From CAZSXS01 sp964611385 (GTDB lineage: Bacteria > Bacillota > Clostridia > Lachnospirales > CAYPQA01): DNA of 51,426 nt. The stretch is from the NCBI GenBank assembly GCA_964611385.1, contig CAZSXS010000015.1:1-51426 (forward strand). Direction: 5' to 3'. The first letter of the stretch is position 1. Every line of letters begins with the position of its first letter. A program made the position numbers and the translations under genes. Under the pieces are notes generated by a model. The model saw only the letters and a program-made list of their open reading frames with translations. It did not search any database and was not told the DNA's origin. This document shows positions 19,085 through 27,150 of the stretch, one piece after another.

Positions 19085-19117
19085 ATGGCAAAAAAATATG
19101 AGGTGGCTGTTTCTTAA
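19085..19117 (+). CDS. Putative 10-residue leader peptide MAKKYEVAVS
   Basis: A short open frame with an ATG, a purine-rich GGAAAGGGG ribosome binding site a few bases upstream, and a stop at 19115-19117. It lies between a strong -10 box and a terminator hairpin ahead of the RsgA-like gene. The arrangement matches leader-peptide attenuators known before antibiotic-resistance and ribosome-protection genes, where stalling on the leader changes RNA folding. The role is inferred. Confidence 0.45.
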   Translation: MAKKYEVAVS

Positions 19118-19379
19118 AACTGAATATGGGCTATGCGATTGTGAGGGGAGCTGTCCTCTGCTTTGCTATGCCGTAATAGTAACCTTTCGTGAATATAAAC
19201 TACGGTGCTTTTGTGTCTTAATGAAGCCGCAGCTAGTAGCCTTCGATGGGCTGCTTTCTGCGGCCTTTTTATGCCCTTTTTTCAGTCTAAAAATGAACTT
19301 GAGTGGAGTTTTGAAGATGATTTATTGTTTTTGCTGCTTTTACTATGAAAATGAACAACACAAATAATGGAGGAATTCG
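19118..19379 (+). promoter_or_regulatory. Attenuator region of the RsgA-like gene
   Basis: After the leader peptide the RNA can form a small hairpin (GAGG/CCTC around 19142-19157) and a longer CCGTA/TACGG pairing (about 19171-19205). It then forms a strong terminator: GCCGCAG (19226-19232) with CTGCGGC (19258-19264), plus an inner GTAGCC/GGGCTGC stem, followed by CTTTTT. The structural gene starts 110 bp later behind ATGGAGG. Confidence 0.5.
19226..19270 (+). terminator. Terminator inside the rsgA leader
   Basis: A two-part stem of about 13 bp with loop TTCGAT ends in a T run at 19266-19270; a second T6 run follows at 19277-19282. It precedes the coding gene, which points to conditional read-through and not to the end of the upstream genes. 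Confidence 0.7.
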
Positions 19380-20447
19380 ATGATCGATTTAATAGAATTT
19401 GGTTTTACGCCGAACATGCTACCCAATGGTACGGAGGGTATTCCAGCGCGAGTAACCGCTGTGCATAAAGAGCGGTACGCCCTGATCTGTAAACACGGTG
19501 AAATCCATGGACGGCTGAAATCAAGTATTTACTACGGCTCTGGGCATGAAGACTTTCCCACAACAGGCGATTTTGTGATCATCAGCTACAACACCAGCGG
19601 TGATAGTGTGATTGTAAAAACCCTTGAACGCAAATCCAAATTTGCACGCAATGACTTTTCCGGTCATGCAGAGGAATATGTCAAAACCATTTTGGAACAG
19701 GTTGTGGCTGCAAATTTTGACTATGTTTTTATTATGCAATCACTGAATCATGACTTGAATACCAAGCGGATGGAACGATATTTGACTTTAGCCTGGCAGT
19801 CGGGCGCTGTGCCTGTGGTTGTGCTGACGAAGGCCGACCTTGTAGAGGAGTACACGGAACAGATTCGCAAGATAGAAAAAGTAGCAGCGGGTGTTGCCGT
19901 TTATGCTGTCAGTGCAAAGACGGGCTATGGACTAGATGCATTAGCCGAATATATGAAACCTCGAAAAACCATTGTATTCCTTGGCTCATCAGGTGTAGGG
20001 AAATCCAGCCTTGTTAATGCCCTTGCAGCTGAGGACATTATGGCCGTCAAGGAAATCCGGGAGGATGACAGCCGCGGACGGCATACTACCACGTATCGTC
20101 AGCTGCTTATGTTAAAAAGCGGTGTAATGATCATTGACACGCCGGGTATGCGTGAGCTTGGCATGTGGGATGTTTCTAGCGGACTTGGGGAAGCTTTTAC
20201 AGATGTGGAGCAGTATATTGGAAAGTGCAAGTTTTCCGATTGTAGGCACCACACTGAGCCGGGCTGTGCCATAAAGGCGGCAATGGAAAATGGAGAGCTG
20301 TCCCAGAAGCGTTGGGAAAGCTACCTGCAAATTAAACGAGAGGCAAAATTTGTGGATAATAAAAATGCCTTTTTACGTGATAAGGATGCTAGAAATAAGA
20401 GCATCTCTATGATGAACAAACAAAAATACAAGCGCGGAGGTATGTAA
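19380..20447 (+). CDS. rsgA: Ribosome small-subunit-dependent GTPase, RsgA family
   Basis: 355 residues: an OB-fold N-terminal domain, then a circularly permuted GTPase with G4 TKAD (150-153), G5 SAK (178-180), G1 GSSGVGKSS (202-210) and G3 DTPGMREL (253-260). A C-terminal zinc site has Cys283, Cys288, His290 and Cys296. RsgA proteins help 30S subunit maturation. This one is longer than the usual 290 or so residues and may be a second, specialised copy. The upstream attenuator hints that its expression responds to translation stress. The start is ATG 19380 behind ATGGAGG. It is followed after 1 bp by the next gene. Confidence 0.92.
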   Translation: MIDLIEFGFTPNMLPNGTEGIPARVTAVHKERYALICKHGEIHGRLKSSIYYGSGHEDFPTTGDFVIISYNTSGDSVIVKTLERKSKFARNDFSGHAEEYVKTILEQVVAANFDYVFIMQSLNHDLNTKRMERYLTLAWQSGAVPVVVLTKADLVEEYTEQIRKIEKVAAGVAVYAVSAKTGYGLDALAEYMKPRKTIVFLGSSGVGKSSLVNALAAEDIMAVKEIREDDSRGRHTTTYRQLLMLKSGVMIIDTPGMRELGMWDVSSGLGEAFTDVEQYIGKCKFSDCRHHTEPGCAIKAAMENGELSQKRWESYLQIKREAKFVDNKNAFLRDKDARNKSISMMNKQKYKRGGM

Positions 20448-20448
20448 A

Positions 20449-21564
20449 TTGATTGATCAATTAACACTGGAAACGCTAACACCGATTCTATCAAAGAAGC
20501 TTGGTAAAATAGTTCACTCTACTGATTATCAAACAGCACAGCTTCAAGGCGGAACGTTGGGAGATGTGAAGCTGCTCACAGGACTTGCCAAAACGGCCGA
20601 CGGAAGTGAGGAGCCGTTTCAGCTAGTGTGGAAAACCCAGAGAAAATGGGAACGTCCTGGTGATCCAGCGTCTTGGCGCAGGGAATACGACCTTTATGTT
20701 TCAGATTTTGGTAAGGTCTTTTCTGATACGTTCCGATGGCCGCAGTGTTACCATGCTGAGATAAATAATACCAAAATGGGATTATGGATGGAATATATCA
20801 ACGGGGTGTCGGGTGCAGACCTTACAATTGAAATGCTTGAGCAAGCTGCGTTGGAGCTTGGAAGATGGCAAGGCAAGCTCTGCACACAACCTGATCAATT
20901 AAAAAACTTCACCTTCTTATCCGATACAGGCTTCTTCGAAAGAGAACACAATCAATGGCATACGCAAGCATTTACGTATGAATATCTCTGCTCCGATGCA
21001 TGCCGTGTGCCTGACCATGCAAAACAACTGTTTCGAAATAACCCTCAGTGGGACAACGGAAAATCGGTTGAGTACAACTATCTCCGTTCAAAGGATTATG
21101 AGGCTCCTAAGCACTTAAAACAAATGCTTATAGAGGTTGACGATAACAGGGAGGCAATATTTCAGAGCATGAGGCAACTGCCCGTCCTACTGTGTCACAG
21201 GGATTTTTGGGTTGAAAACATTTTTTACAAGCATGGAAGCGGCACGTCGGGCGCTAAGATCCTGCTCGTTGACTGGGACGGCGCAGGTTTTGGCTATATG
21301 GGGGAGGACATCGCAAGCCTTATTATTGATGACACTGATACTGAGGATTTGCATGACTATTTCAGGAGATTGATTCCTGCTTATTATAAAGGTCTTTCGC
21401 AGTATATGCATATTCCGCCGATTGAAAACAAAGTCATTTGGGAGATCATGATTCTTAAATTTGGATACAGGATTATGCAAGAGTATATGTTTACAACAGC
21501 GGAGGATGTAAAAGCGGAAAGTGTGAATCGGCTCCAGAAGATTTATGAAATGAGGGATCTGTAA
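20449..21564 (+). CDS. Aminoglycoside-phosphotransferase-fold kinase-like protein
   Basis: 371 residues with the APH/choline-kinase fold. The catalytic loop is LCHRDFWVENIF (HxDxxxxN), followed by the metal-binding LLVDWDGAGFG. The start is TTG at 20449, 8 nt after GCGGAGG and 1 bp after the rsgA stop, so co-expression is likely. The substrate is unknown. The family includes antibiotic kinases, choline kinases and many housekeeping members, so resistance should not be assumed, although the position after an attenuated ribosome-factor gene is suggestive. Confidence 0.75.
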   Translation: MIDQLTLETLTPILSKKLGKIVHSTDYQTAQLQGGTLGDVKLLTGLAKTADGSEEPFQLVWKTQRKWERPGDPASWRREYDLYVSDFGKVFSDTFRWPQCYHAEINNTKMGLWMEYINGVSGADLTIEMLEQAALELGRWQGKLCTQPDQLKNFTFLSDTGFFEREHNQWHTQAFTYEYLCSDACRVPDHAKQLFRNNPQWDNGKSVEYNYLRSKDYEAPKHLKQMLIEVDDNREAIFQSMRQLPVLLCHRDFWVENIFYKHGSGTSGAKILLVDWDGAGFGYMGEDIASLIIDDTDTEDLHDYFRRLIPAYYKGLSQYMHIPPIENKVIWEIMILKFGYRIMQEYMFTTAEDVKAESVNRLQKIYEMRDL

Positions 21565-21574
21565 ATTACAAAGG

Positions 21575-22096
21575 ATGCAGGAGGAAAAAATAAGTTCAGT
21601 ATTTTTAATCTGTGGAAACACCGCTACAGGTAAATCCACTTATTCTGAAGCATTAGCTAAAGAAAAAAACGCAATTCACTTCTGTCTGGATGACTGGATA
21701 AAAAATCTTTATTACCTGGATTATAATCCAAACATTCATGACTTTTCTTGGGCGATGGAAAGAGTTGAACGCTGCAAAACTCAAATGAGAGTCGTAGCTG
21801 AACCGCTAATAAAAAAAGATATAAACCTTGTTCTAGAATTTGGTTATGGAGATGTCCAATCAAGAAAGGACTGCCATGACTGGGCAAGGTCACTTGTGGC
21901 AGAGGTGGTCGTGCATTATGTAGATGCTCCGCTTGAGGTTCGCCGAGAGAGATTCAAAGAGCGAAATGCCGAAAAAGGATCTACCTTTACGATTGAAGTG
22001 ACTGAAGAAATGTTTGATTTTGTTGAGCCGCTGTTTGTTGTTCCATCTGAGAATGAAAACTTAAATATCGTTAGAATTGAAAATGATTCGTTTTGA
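21575..22096 (+). CDS. P-loop kinase-like ATPase (AAA_33 type)
   Basis: 173 residues. Walker A is GNTATGKST near the N-terminus, followed by a Zeta-toxin/AAA_33-like pattern (CLDDWIKNLY, VLEFGYG, then RRERFKERNA as a lid-like basic helix). It probably phosphorylates a small molecule. The start is uncertain: ATG 21575 directly follows AAAGG, while a strong GGAGG lies just after the ATG and would suit only a non-standard codon. It is the last gene before the terminator at 22113-22154 and probably shares a transcript with the two upstream genes. Confidence 0.7.
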   Translation: MQEEKISSVFLICGNTATGKSTYSEALAKEKNAIHFCLDDWIKNLYYLDYNPNIHDFSWAMERVERCKTQMRVVAEPLIKKDINLVLEFGYGDVQSRKDCHDWARSLVAEVVVHYVDAPLEVRRERFKERNAEKGSTFTIEVTEEMFDFVEPLFVVPSENENLNIVRIENDSF

Positions 22097-22112
22097 CTCC
22101 AGTCAACTCAAA

Positions 22113-22154
22113 AGGGGCTGCTACACTCATAGTAAAAGCGGTGCAGTAGCCTCT
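22113..22154 (+). terminator. Intrinsic terminator after the kinase-like gene
   Basis: AGGGGCTGCTACAC pairs with GTGCAGTAGCCTCT (one mismatch and wobbles) and is followed by TTCTTT. It separates the rsgA-like unit from the purine genes. Confidence 0.75.
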
Positions 22155-22197
22155 TTCTTTAACCCATTGTAAGGCAGTTGGATGAATGGGTAAGATC

Positions 22198-22226
22198 TTG
22201 ACATAATAAAAAAAAAAAGATACACT
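22198..22226 (+). promoter_or_regulatory. Sigma-A-type promoter of purC
   Basis: TTGACA at 22198-22203, a 17-bp spacer with an A tract, then TACACT at 22221-22226. Transcription would start about 22233, some 45 bp before purC. Confidence 0.7.
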
Positions 22227-22238
22227 GAACTACAAATT

Positions 22239-22250
22239 CCGTATATACGG
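22239..22250. promoter_or_regulatory. 12-bp perfect palindrome just after the purC start point
   Basis: CCGTATATACGG lies a few bases downstream of the predicted transcription start and upstream of the ribosome binding site. It is well placed for a repressor to block initiation or elongation. It does not look like a known PurBox. Confidence 0.45.
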
Positions 22251-22277
22251 CATAAAAATACGCAGGAGAATAAGACG

Positions 22278-22979
22278 ATGAGTGATAATTTATACGAGGG
22301 TAAGTCTAAAATTGTTTGTCGTGGCGAGGATGATGAGAGCTTACTCATTAAATTTAAAGACACGGCTACAGCCTTTAATGGCGAAAAGAAAGAGGAGCTT
22401 TCGGGCAAAGGGCAGCTTAATGCTGAAATATCGAACATAATTTATACTTACCTTGCTAAGCATGGGATAAAAACACATCTGATCAAAGTGCTTGACGAGA
22501 ACAGCATTCTTGTTAAAAAGGCCGAAATTGTTCAGGTTGAGGTGATCATCAGAAATATTGCTGCAGGGAGTTTTTCAAAAAAATATGGTGTTGCTGAGGG
22601 GACAGCATTGAATAATGTTGTTGTAGAGTTTAGCTATAAAAGCGATGAACTTGGAGACCCCTTGATCAACGAGAACCAAATCACAGCTATAGGGCTTGCT
22701 AGCAGAGAGGAGCTTGCCCAGATGTCAGCTATGGCACTGGAAATTAACAGCTTGTTATGTAGTTTATTTGAGCGTATTGGTATCACCCTTGTGGACTTCA
22801 AGCTAGAATTTGGCCGCACAAGAGAGGGTATTATCCTTTGCGATGAAATATCACCTGACTCCTGCCGGTTGTGGGATAAGGAAACAAACAAAAAACTGGA
22901 TAAGGATCGTTTCAGGCGCGACCTTGGTAATGTGCTTGACGGTTACAGAGATGTTTTGGGGAGATTAAAAAATGTCTGA
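22278..22979 (+). CDS. purC: Phosphoribosylaminoimidazole-succinocarboxamide synthase
   Basis: 233 residues, the usual length for PurC. It joins CAIR and aspartate using ATP in purine synthesis. Visible signatures are LYEGKSK with FKDTATAFNG at the N-terminus, EVIIRNIAAGS, and LVDFKLEFG ahead of DEISPDSCRLWD. The start is ATG 22278 with AGGAG at 22263-22267. The stop overlaps the purB ATG by 8 bp. The other early purine genes are not in this window. Confidence 0.97.
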   Translation: MSDNLYEGKSKIVCRGEDDESLLIKFKDTATAFNGEKKEELSGKGQLNAEISNIIYTYLAKHGIKTHLIKVLDENSILVKKAEIVQVEVIIRNIAAGSFSKKYGVAEGTALNNVVVEFSYKSDELGDPLINENQITAIGLASREELAQMSAMALEINSLLCSLFERIGITLVDFKLEFGRTREGIILCDEISPDSCRLWDKETNKKLDKDRFRRDLGNVLDGYRDVLGRLKNV

Positions 22980-24399
22980 TCGATACGAAAACCCTTTATG
23001 CAAACGATATGCAAGTTCAGATATGCAGTTTCTGTTTTCAGACAATCACAAGTTTACGACTTGGCGTAAACTGTGGATTGCTCTTGCTGAAAGTCAAAAG
23101 GAATTGGGACTTGCGATCACAGAAGAACAGCTGGAAGAGCTGCGGAGTAATGTCAACAACATTAATTATGAAGCGGCAAATAGACACGAATTAGAGGTTA
23201 GGCACGATGTGATGGCACATATCTTGGCTTACGGCGAACAATGTCCTATAGCCAAGCCCATCATCCATCTTGGGGCCACCTCCTGTTATGTTGGAGACAA
23301 TACGGATATTATTCTTATGAAATCAGCTTTGCTTTTGATAAAAAGACTGCTGATTAACGCAATGGACAAGCTATGGAGCTTTGCAAATCAATATCAATCC
23401 TTACCCTGCCTAGCTTATACGCATTTTCAAGCAGCTCAACCAACAACGGTCGGAAAACGCGCTACCCTTTGGTTACAAGACTTGCTTTTGGACCTTGAAC
23501 AGCTTGATTTTACCATCAGCAATCTAAAACTACTGGGCTGTAAAGGCACAACAGGAACGGGTGCCAGCTTTCTTTCCTTATTTGGCAGTGATCATAGCAA
23601 GGTAGTCGCACTGGAAAAGAAAATAGCAGAGAAAATGGGCTTTGATCAGGTGTATTCTGTTTCTGGCCAGACCTACTCCAGAAAAGTCGATTACTATGTT
23701 TTGTCAGTACTTTCAGGAATAGCCCAGAGCGCCTACAAATTTTCAAATGATATACGGCTACTCTCGCATCTTAAGGAATTTGATGAGCCCTTTGAGGACA
23801 AGCAGATCGGCTCGTCCGCTATGGCCTATAAAAGAAACCCCATGCGAAGCGAACGGATTGCATCCTTATCAAGATATGTTATGATTGATGCTCTCAATCC
23901 GGCTATGACCGCATCCGCTCAATGGTTTGAGCGTACCCTTGATGACTCGGCAAATAAGCGTATATCCATACCCGAAGCGTTTCTTGCGGTTGATGCAATA
24001 CTGTCGCTATATATTAATATTATAAGTGGAGTATCCGTCTACCCTAAAATAATTGAAAAGCATCTTGCCGATGAACTTCCCTTCATGGCAACTGAAAACA
24101 TTTTAATGTATGGGGTTCAAAAGGGTGGTGACAGGCAGGAGCTTCATGAAAGGATACGTCAACACTCTGTTAATGCAGCAAAGGAGATCAAGCAAAATGG
24201 AGCCGATAACGATTTAATTGATCGGATTCTTAAGGATGAATCCTTCAAGATAACGGAGGCCGAAATGCAAGAGCTTCTGTCAGCAGAAAATTTTTGCGGC
24301 AGAGCAAAGGCGCAAACGGAGGATTTTTTAAGAGAGGTAAAATCTGTGCTTGAGGCAAACAGCGATTTAGTCGGTGTTCAGGTTCAAATTAAGGTTTAA
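22972..24399 (+). CDS. purB: Adenylosuccinate lyase
   Basis: 475 residues of the fumarase/aspartase superfamily. It releases fumarate from SAICAR and from adenylosuccinate, so it acts after both neighbours, PurC and PurA. The catalytic signature loop is GSSAMAYKRNPMRSE. Conserved upstream motifs are RHDVMAH and the histidine-bearing THFQAAQPTTVGKR. The reading frame overlaps purC and ends in AT-rich repeats before purA. The length and the TGTGAS segment resemble the longer eukaryote-like PurB also seen in Clostridia. Confidence 0.97.
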   Translation: MSDRYENPLCKRYASSDMQFLFSDNHKFTTWRKLWIALAESQKELGLAITEEQLEELRSNVNNINYEAANRHELEVRHDVMAHILAYGEQCPIAKPIIHLGATSCYVGDNTDIILMKSALLLIKRLLINAMDKLWSFANQYQSLPCLAYTHFQAAQPTTVGKRATLWLQDLLLDLEQLDFTISNLKLLGCKGTTGTGASFLSLFGSDHSKVVALEKKIAEKMGFDQVYSVSGQTYSRKVDYYVLSVLSGIAQSAYKFSNDIRLLSHLKEFDEPFEDKQIGSSAMAYKRNPMRSERIASLSRYVMIDALNPAMTASAQWFERTLDDSANKRISIPEAFLAVDAILSLYINIISGVSVYPKIIEKHLADELPFMATENILMYGVQKGGDRQELHERIRQHSVNAAKEIKQNGADNDLIDRILKDESFKITEAEMQELLSAENFCGRAKAQTEDFLREVKSVLEANSDLVGVQVQIKV

Positions 24400-24441
24400 A
24401 GTAAGTTTAAGGTTTAAAGCAAATTGAAATTTAAAGTTTAA
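24391..24441. repeat. AT-rich short repeats between purB and purA
   Basis: AAGGTTTAAAG occurs at 24391-24401, covering the purB stop, and again at 24409-24419. Further TTTAAAG and GTTTAAA variants follow to about 24441. It could be slippage-derived sequence. No regulatory role is evident. Confidence 0.5.
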
Positions 24442-24463
24442 ACAGTGAAAAGGGGTAGTTTTG

Positions 24464-25732
24464 ATGTTAACCGCAATCGTCGGTATCAACTGGGGAGACG
24501 AGGGAAAGGGTCGTATGGTGGACCTGCTTTCCTCTGATTATGACGTCATTTGCCGATATCAGGGCGGCAATAATGCAGGTCACACGGTAATTAATGATAG
24601 AGGTAAGTTTATACTTAATCTATTACCATCGGGTATTTTGCGTGACACCACCGTTAATATTATGGGGAACGGTATGGTCATTGATATAGAGCATTTATGT
24701 GGTGAGATTAAAGCCCTTGAAAGTCAGGGTGTAAAGGTCACTCCCAATAATCTGAAGATTAGCGACAAGGCCATCATCTGTATGCCCTATCACCGATTAC
24801 AGGATAATCTGGAAGAGGACCGGCTTGCTGATAAAAAATTCGGCTCAACCCGACGCGGAATTGCTCCTGTTTATGCGGATAAGTACATGAAAAAGGGCAT
24901 TCGCATGTGGGATTTGCTTTCGTCAGCAACACTTGAAAATAAGTTAAAAGATATACTTGATTGGAAAAATATCATCCTCAATGGATATCAACAAGAGCCT
25001 ATTTCTCTGGAAGTGATGCTACAATGGATGGAAAAGTTTGGTACGCCGCTGATTCCTTATATCACTGACACAAGTGAATACTTGCTTGGTGCAATAGAAG
25101 AAAAGAAGGATGTACTGTTTGAAGCTCAGCTTGGTGCTTTAAGGGATATTGATTTTGGGATTTATCCTTATACTTCTTCATCCTCTACAATAGCGGCTTA
25201 TGCCACCATTGGGGCAGGGGTGCCTGGTGTCAAGCTTGATAAAACCATTGGCATTACCAAGGCCTATTCAAGCTGTGTGGGCGAGGGACCCTTTACAGCA
25301 GAGCTTTTCGGTGATGAAGGGAAAGCCTTGCGGGAAGTAGGAGCTGAATATGGCGCTGCAACAGGCAGGCCACGCAGAGTCGGTGGCTTTGATGTGGTGG
25401 CTTCTCGATACGGCGTTAAAATGCAAGGTGCGGATGTATTAGCTTTGACAAAGCTGGATGTGTTAGCTTATCTTGACAAGATCCCTGTTTGCGTTGCATA
25501 TGAGATAGACGGCGAAAAGACCACCGTCTTCCCTACAGGGGATCGGTTACTTCGGGCAAAGCCTGTTTATGAATATCTTGACGGATTCAAAGCTGACATT
25601 TCAGGCTGCAGAAAGCTGGAGGATTTACCAAAGGCGGCTCTTGAGTATATTCAGTTTATCGAAGATGCTATGGGTTGCCCGATCAAATATGTATCCGTAG
25701 GTGCACAGAGAGAAGATTATTTCATACGATAA
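24464..25732 (+). CDS. purA: Adenylosuccinate synthetase
   Basis: 422 residues. It uses GTP to join IMP and aspartate, the first step to AMP. The signature WGDEGKGR near the N-terminus, GGNNAGHTV and FGSTRRGIAP are intact, as is the C-terminal VGAQREDY. ATG 24464 is preferred over TTG 24461, with AAAAGGGG upstream. With purC and purB it gives three of the aspartate-using and fumarate-releasing steps of purine synthesis in one unit. Confidence 0.97.
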   Translation: MLTAIVGINWGDEGKGRMVDLLSSDYDVICRYQGGNNAGHTVINDRGKFILNLLPSGILRDTTVNIMGNGMVIDIEHLCGEIKALESQGVKVTPNNLKISDKAIICMPYHRLQDNLEEDRLADKKFGSTRRGIAPVYADKYMKKGIRMWDLLSSATLENKLKDILDWKNIILNGYQQEPISLEVMLQWMEKFGTPLIPYITDTSEYLLGAIEEKKDVLFEAQLGALRDIDFGIYPYTSSSSTIAAYATIGAGVPGVKLDKTIGITKAYSSCVGEGPFTAELFGDEGKALREVGAEYGAATGRPRRVGGFDVVASRYGVKMQGADVLALTKLDVLAYLDKIPVCVAYEIDGEKTTVFPTGDRLLRAKPVYEYLDGFKADISGCRKLEDLPKAALEYIQFIEDAMGCPIKYVSVGAQREDYFIR

Positions 25733-26064
25733 AAATCATCCATAGTCCGTTTGTTAAGCATTTATTAAGTTGTAGCCTTTCAAATGAGATTAATATCTAT
25801 TGTTTTGCGTGACATCTTACAGGGATGAACGTGACTAAGTATAAAAGAAAATTGAACGCTTAACATGCACAATGTACCCAAAAAGGGGCTGTTGTACCAC
25901 TACAAAGTAGTACAACAGCCCCTTTTTGGGTACATTGTTACAGTTTAAATCCTCTGTAACCCATGAAAGGCATAGAAGGTTAAGCTGTCCTTGCGTACAA
26001 TTGAATCATTCCATGATCCAGTTTTTCACATCTGTAAACCAATAGACATACTTCTAGGCTTGAT
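25733..26064. other. Intergenic region between purA and the GH105-type gene
   Basis: No gene seen. It contains the 29-bp perfect inverted repeat listed separately, then about 125 bp without visible features up to the end of the leftward hydrolase gene. Confidence 0.6.
25869..25938. terminator. Very long perfect hairpin after purA
   Basis: A 29-bp arm at 25869-25897 is exactly complementary to 25910-25938, with a 12-base spacer. The inner part is a normal terminator (AAAAAGGGGCTG ... CAGCCCCTTTTT). The stem extends through GGGTAC/GTACCC beyond the T run. It can work in both directions between the convergent genes. Confidence 0.8.
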
Positions 26065-27114
26065 TTATTCTAAACTTAAATTATGATCTTTCCAGTACAA
26101 AAGCTCAACAAGCAACATCAAAGTTAAATTTTGACCATAACCTGTAGGTCTGAGGGCTACTTTTTTATAGTAATCAAGATTGTCTTTAACAACAGTACCG
26201 TAAGAAACTTGACCTACAATGCCGTTTTCATCAATATGAGAAACAATGGCGTCTGCAGCACGCTTCGCAACCTTTTTGAAGTCTTGGGGTAGGATTCCAA
26301 TTCTTACACCCTTTAAGATTCCGTAAGCAAAGCCTGCTGAGCCGGAAACCTCTTCATACGCATCAGCGTGGTCAATCAGAGTGTGCCATAAGCCACTGTC
26401 TGCTTGGAAGTTTGCTAAAGACTCAACCTGTTGGGTATAGGCATCCAAGATCAGGGACTTAACCCAAGGTTCCATGTCCATCAGTTCTGTAAGTTCTGCG
26501 GCTGCAATGGTAAACCAGCAGTTGCCTCTAGCCCATAGTGCTTCAGCGTAGTTGTTCTTTTTCTCAAAGGTCCAGCCGTGATACCATAGGCCGGTTTTTT
26601 TGTCAGCCAGGTAGCGGATATGTAAGATAAACTGCTTTTTGGCTTCTCCCATATAGATTTCGTTTTTCGCAAGGCTTCCGATCTTAGCCATAAAGAGCAC
26701 AGACATAAACACGGTGTCAGCCCAAAGCTGCTGATAATTGTCGGAATCAATGGTAATGTGTTGGATACCGCCCATCTCGGTCTTTGGCATTTCTGTCATA
26801 AGCCAATCGGCTGATTCAATGCAGTAATCCAAATATTTTGGGTTTTTTGTTTCCTCATACAGATGGCAGAGGGTCAAAAGTGGTGCCATTGTGTTTACAT
26901 TTCTCATGAAAGGTGTATCCAGCTTTGTATCAAACCAGTTGATTAAATAATCCAAATAGCGGGAATCTTGTTTCAGCTTGTAGTATTTCCATATGCCGTA
27001 AAGCGCAACACCCTGAGACCAGTCCCAAATATTCATATTAAACAAAATATTATTATCGGTTTTGTTGTCATTCATTATGTTATCTATAATCTTTTCGCAA
27101 ATTGTAATTTCCAT
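26065..27114 (-). CDS. Unsaturated rhamnogalacturonyl hydrolase-like protein (GH88/GH105)
   Basis: 349 residues of the (alpha/alpha)6-barrel family that releases unsaturated uronic acids from oligosaccharides made by pectate or heparinoid lyases. Motifs include WDWSQGVALYG near the N-terminus, QLWADTVFMS with the likely catalytic Asp, the WYHGW segment and WARGNCWF. There is no signal peptide, so it should act on imported oligosaccharides. It lacks neighbouring lyases or sugar transporters, unlike most GH105 genes. Confidence 0.85.
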   Translation of the reverse strand: MEITICEKIIDNIMNDNKTDNNILFNMNIWDWSQGVALYGIWKYYKLKQDSRYLDYLINWFDTKLDTPFMRNVNTMAPLLTLCHLYEETKNPKYLDYCIESADWLMTEMPKTEMGGIQHITIDSDNYQQLWADTVFMSVLFMAKIGSLAKNEIYMGEAKKQFILHIRYLADKKTGLWYHGWTFEKKNNYAEALWARGNCWFTIAAAELTELMDMEPWVKSLILDAYTQQVESLANFQADSGLWHTLIDHADAYEEVSGSAGFAYGILKGVRIGILPQDFKKVAKRAADAIVSHIDENGIVGQVSYGTVVKDNLDYYKKVALRPTGYGQNLTLMLLVELLYWKDHNLSLE

Positions 27115-27150
27115 AGCTTCTTCTCTCCCTTTATTCTTTCAAATCATCCA

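Noticed and set aside
20449..21564. Antibiotic-resistance aminoglycoside kinase
   Set aside because: Only the general APH-fold motifs are seen; the family has many housekeeping members, so resistance cannot be claimed.
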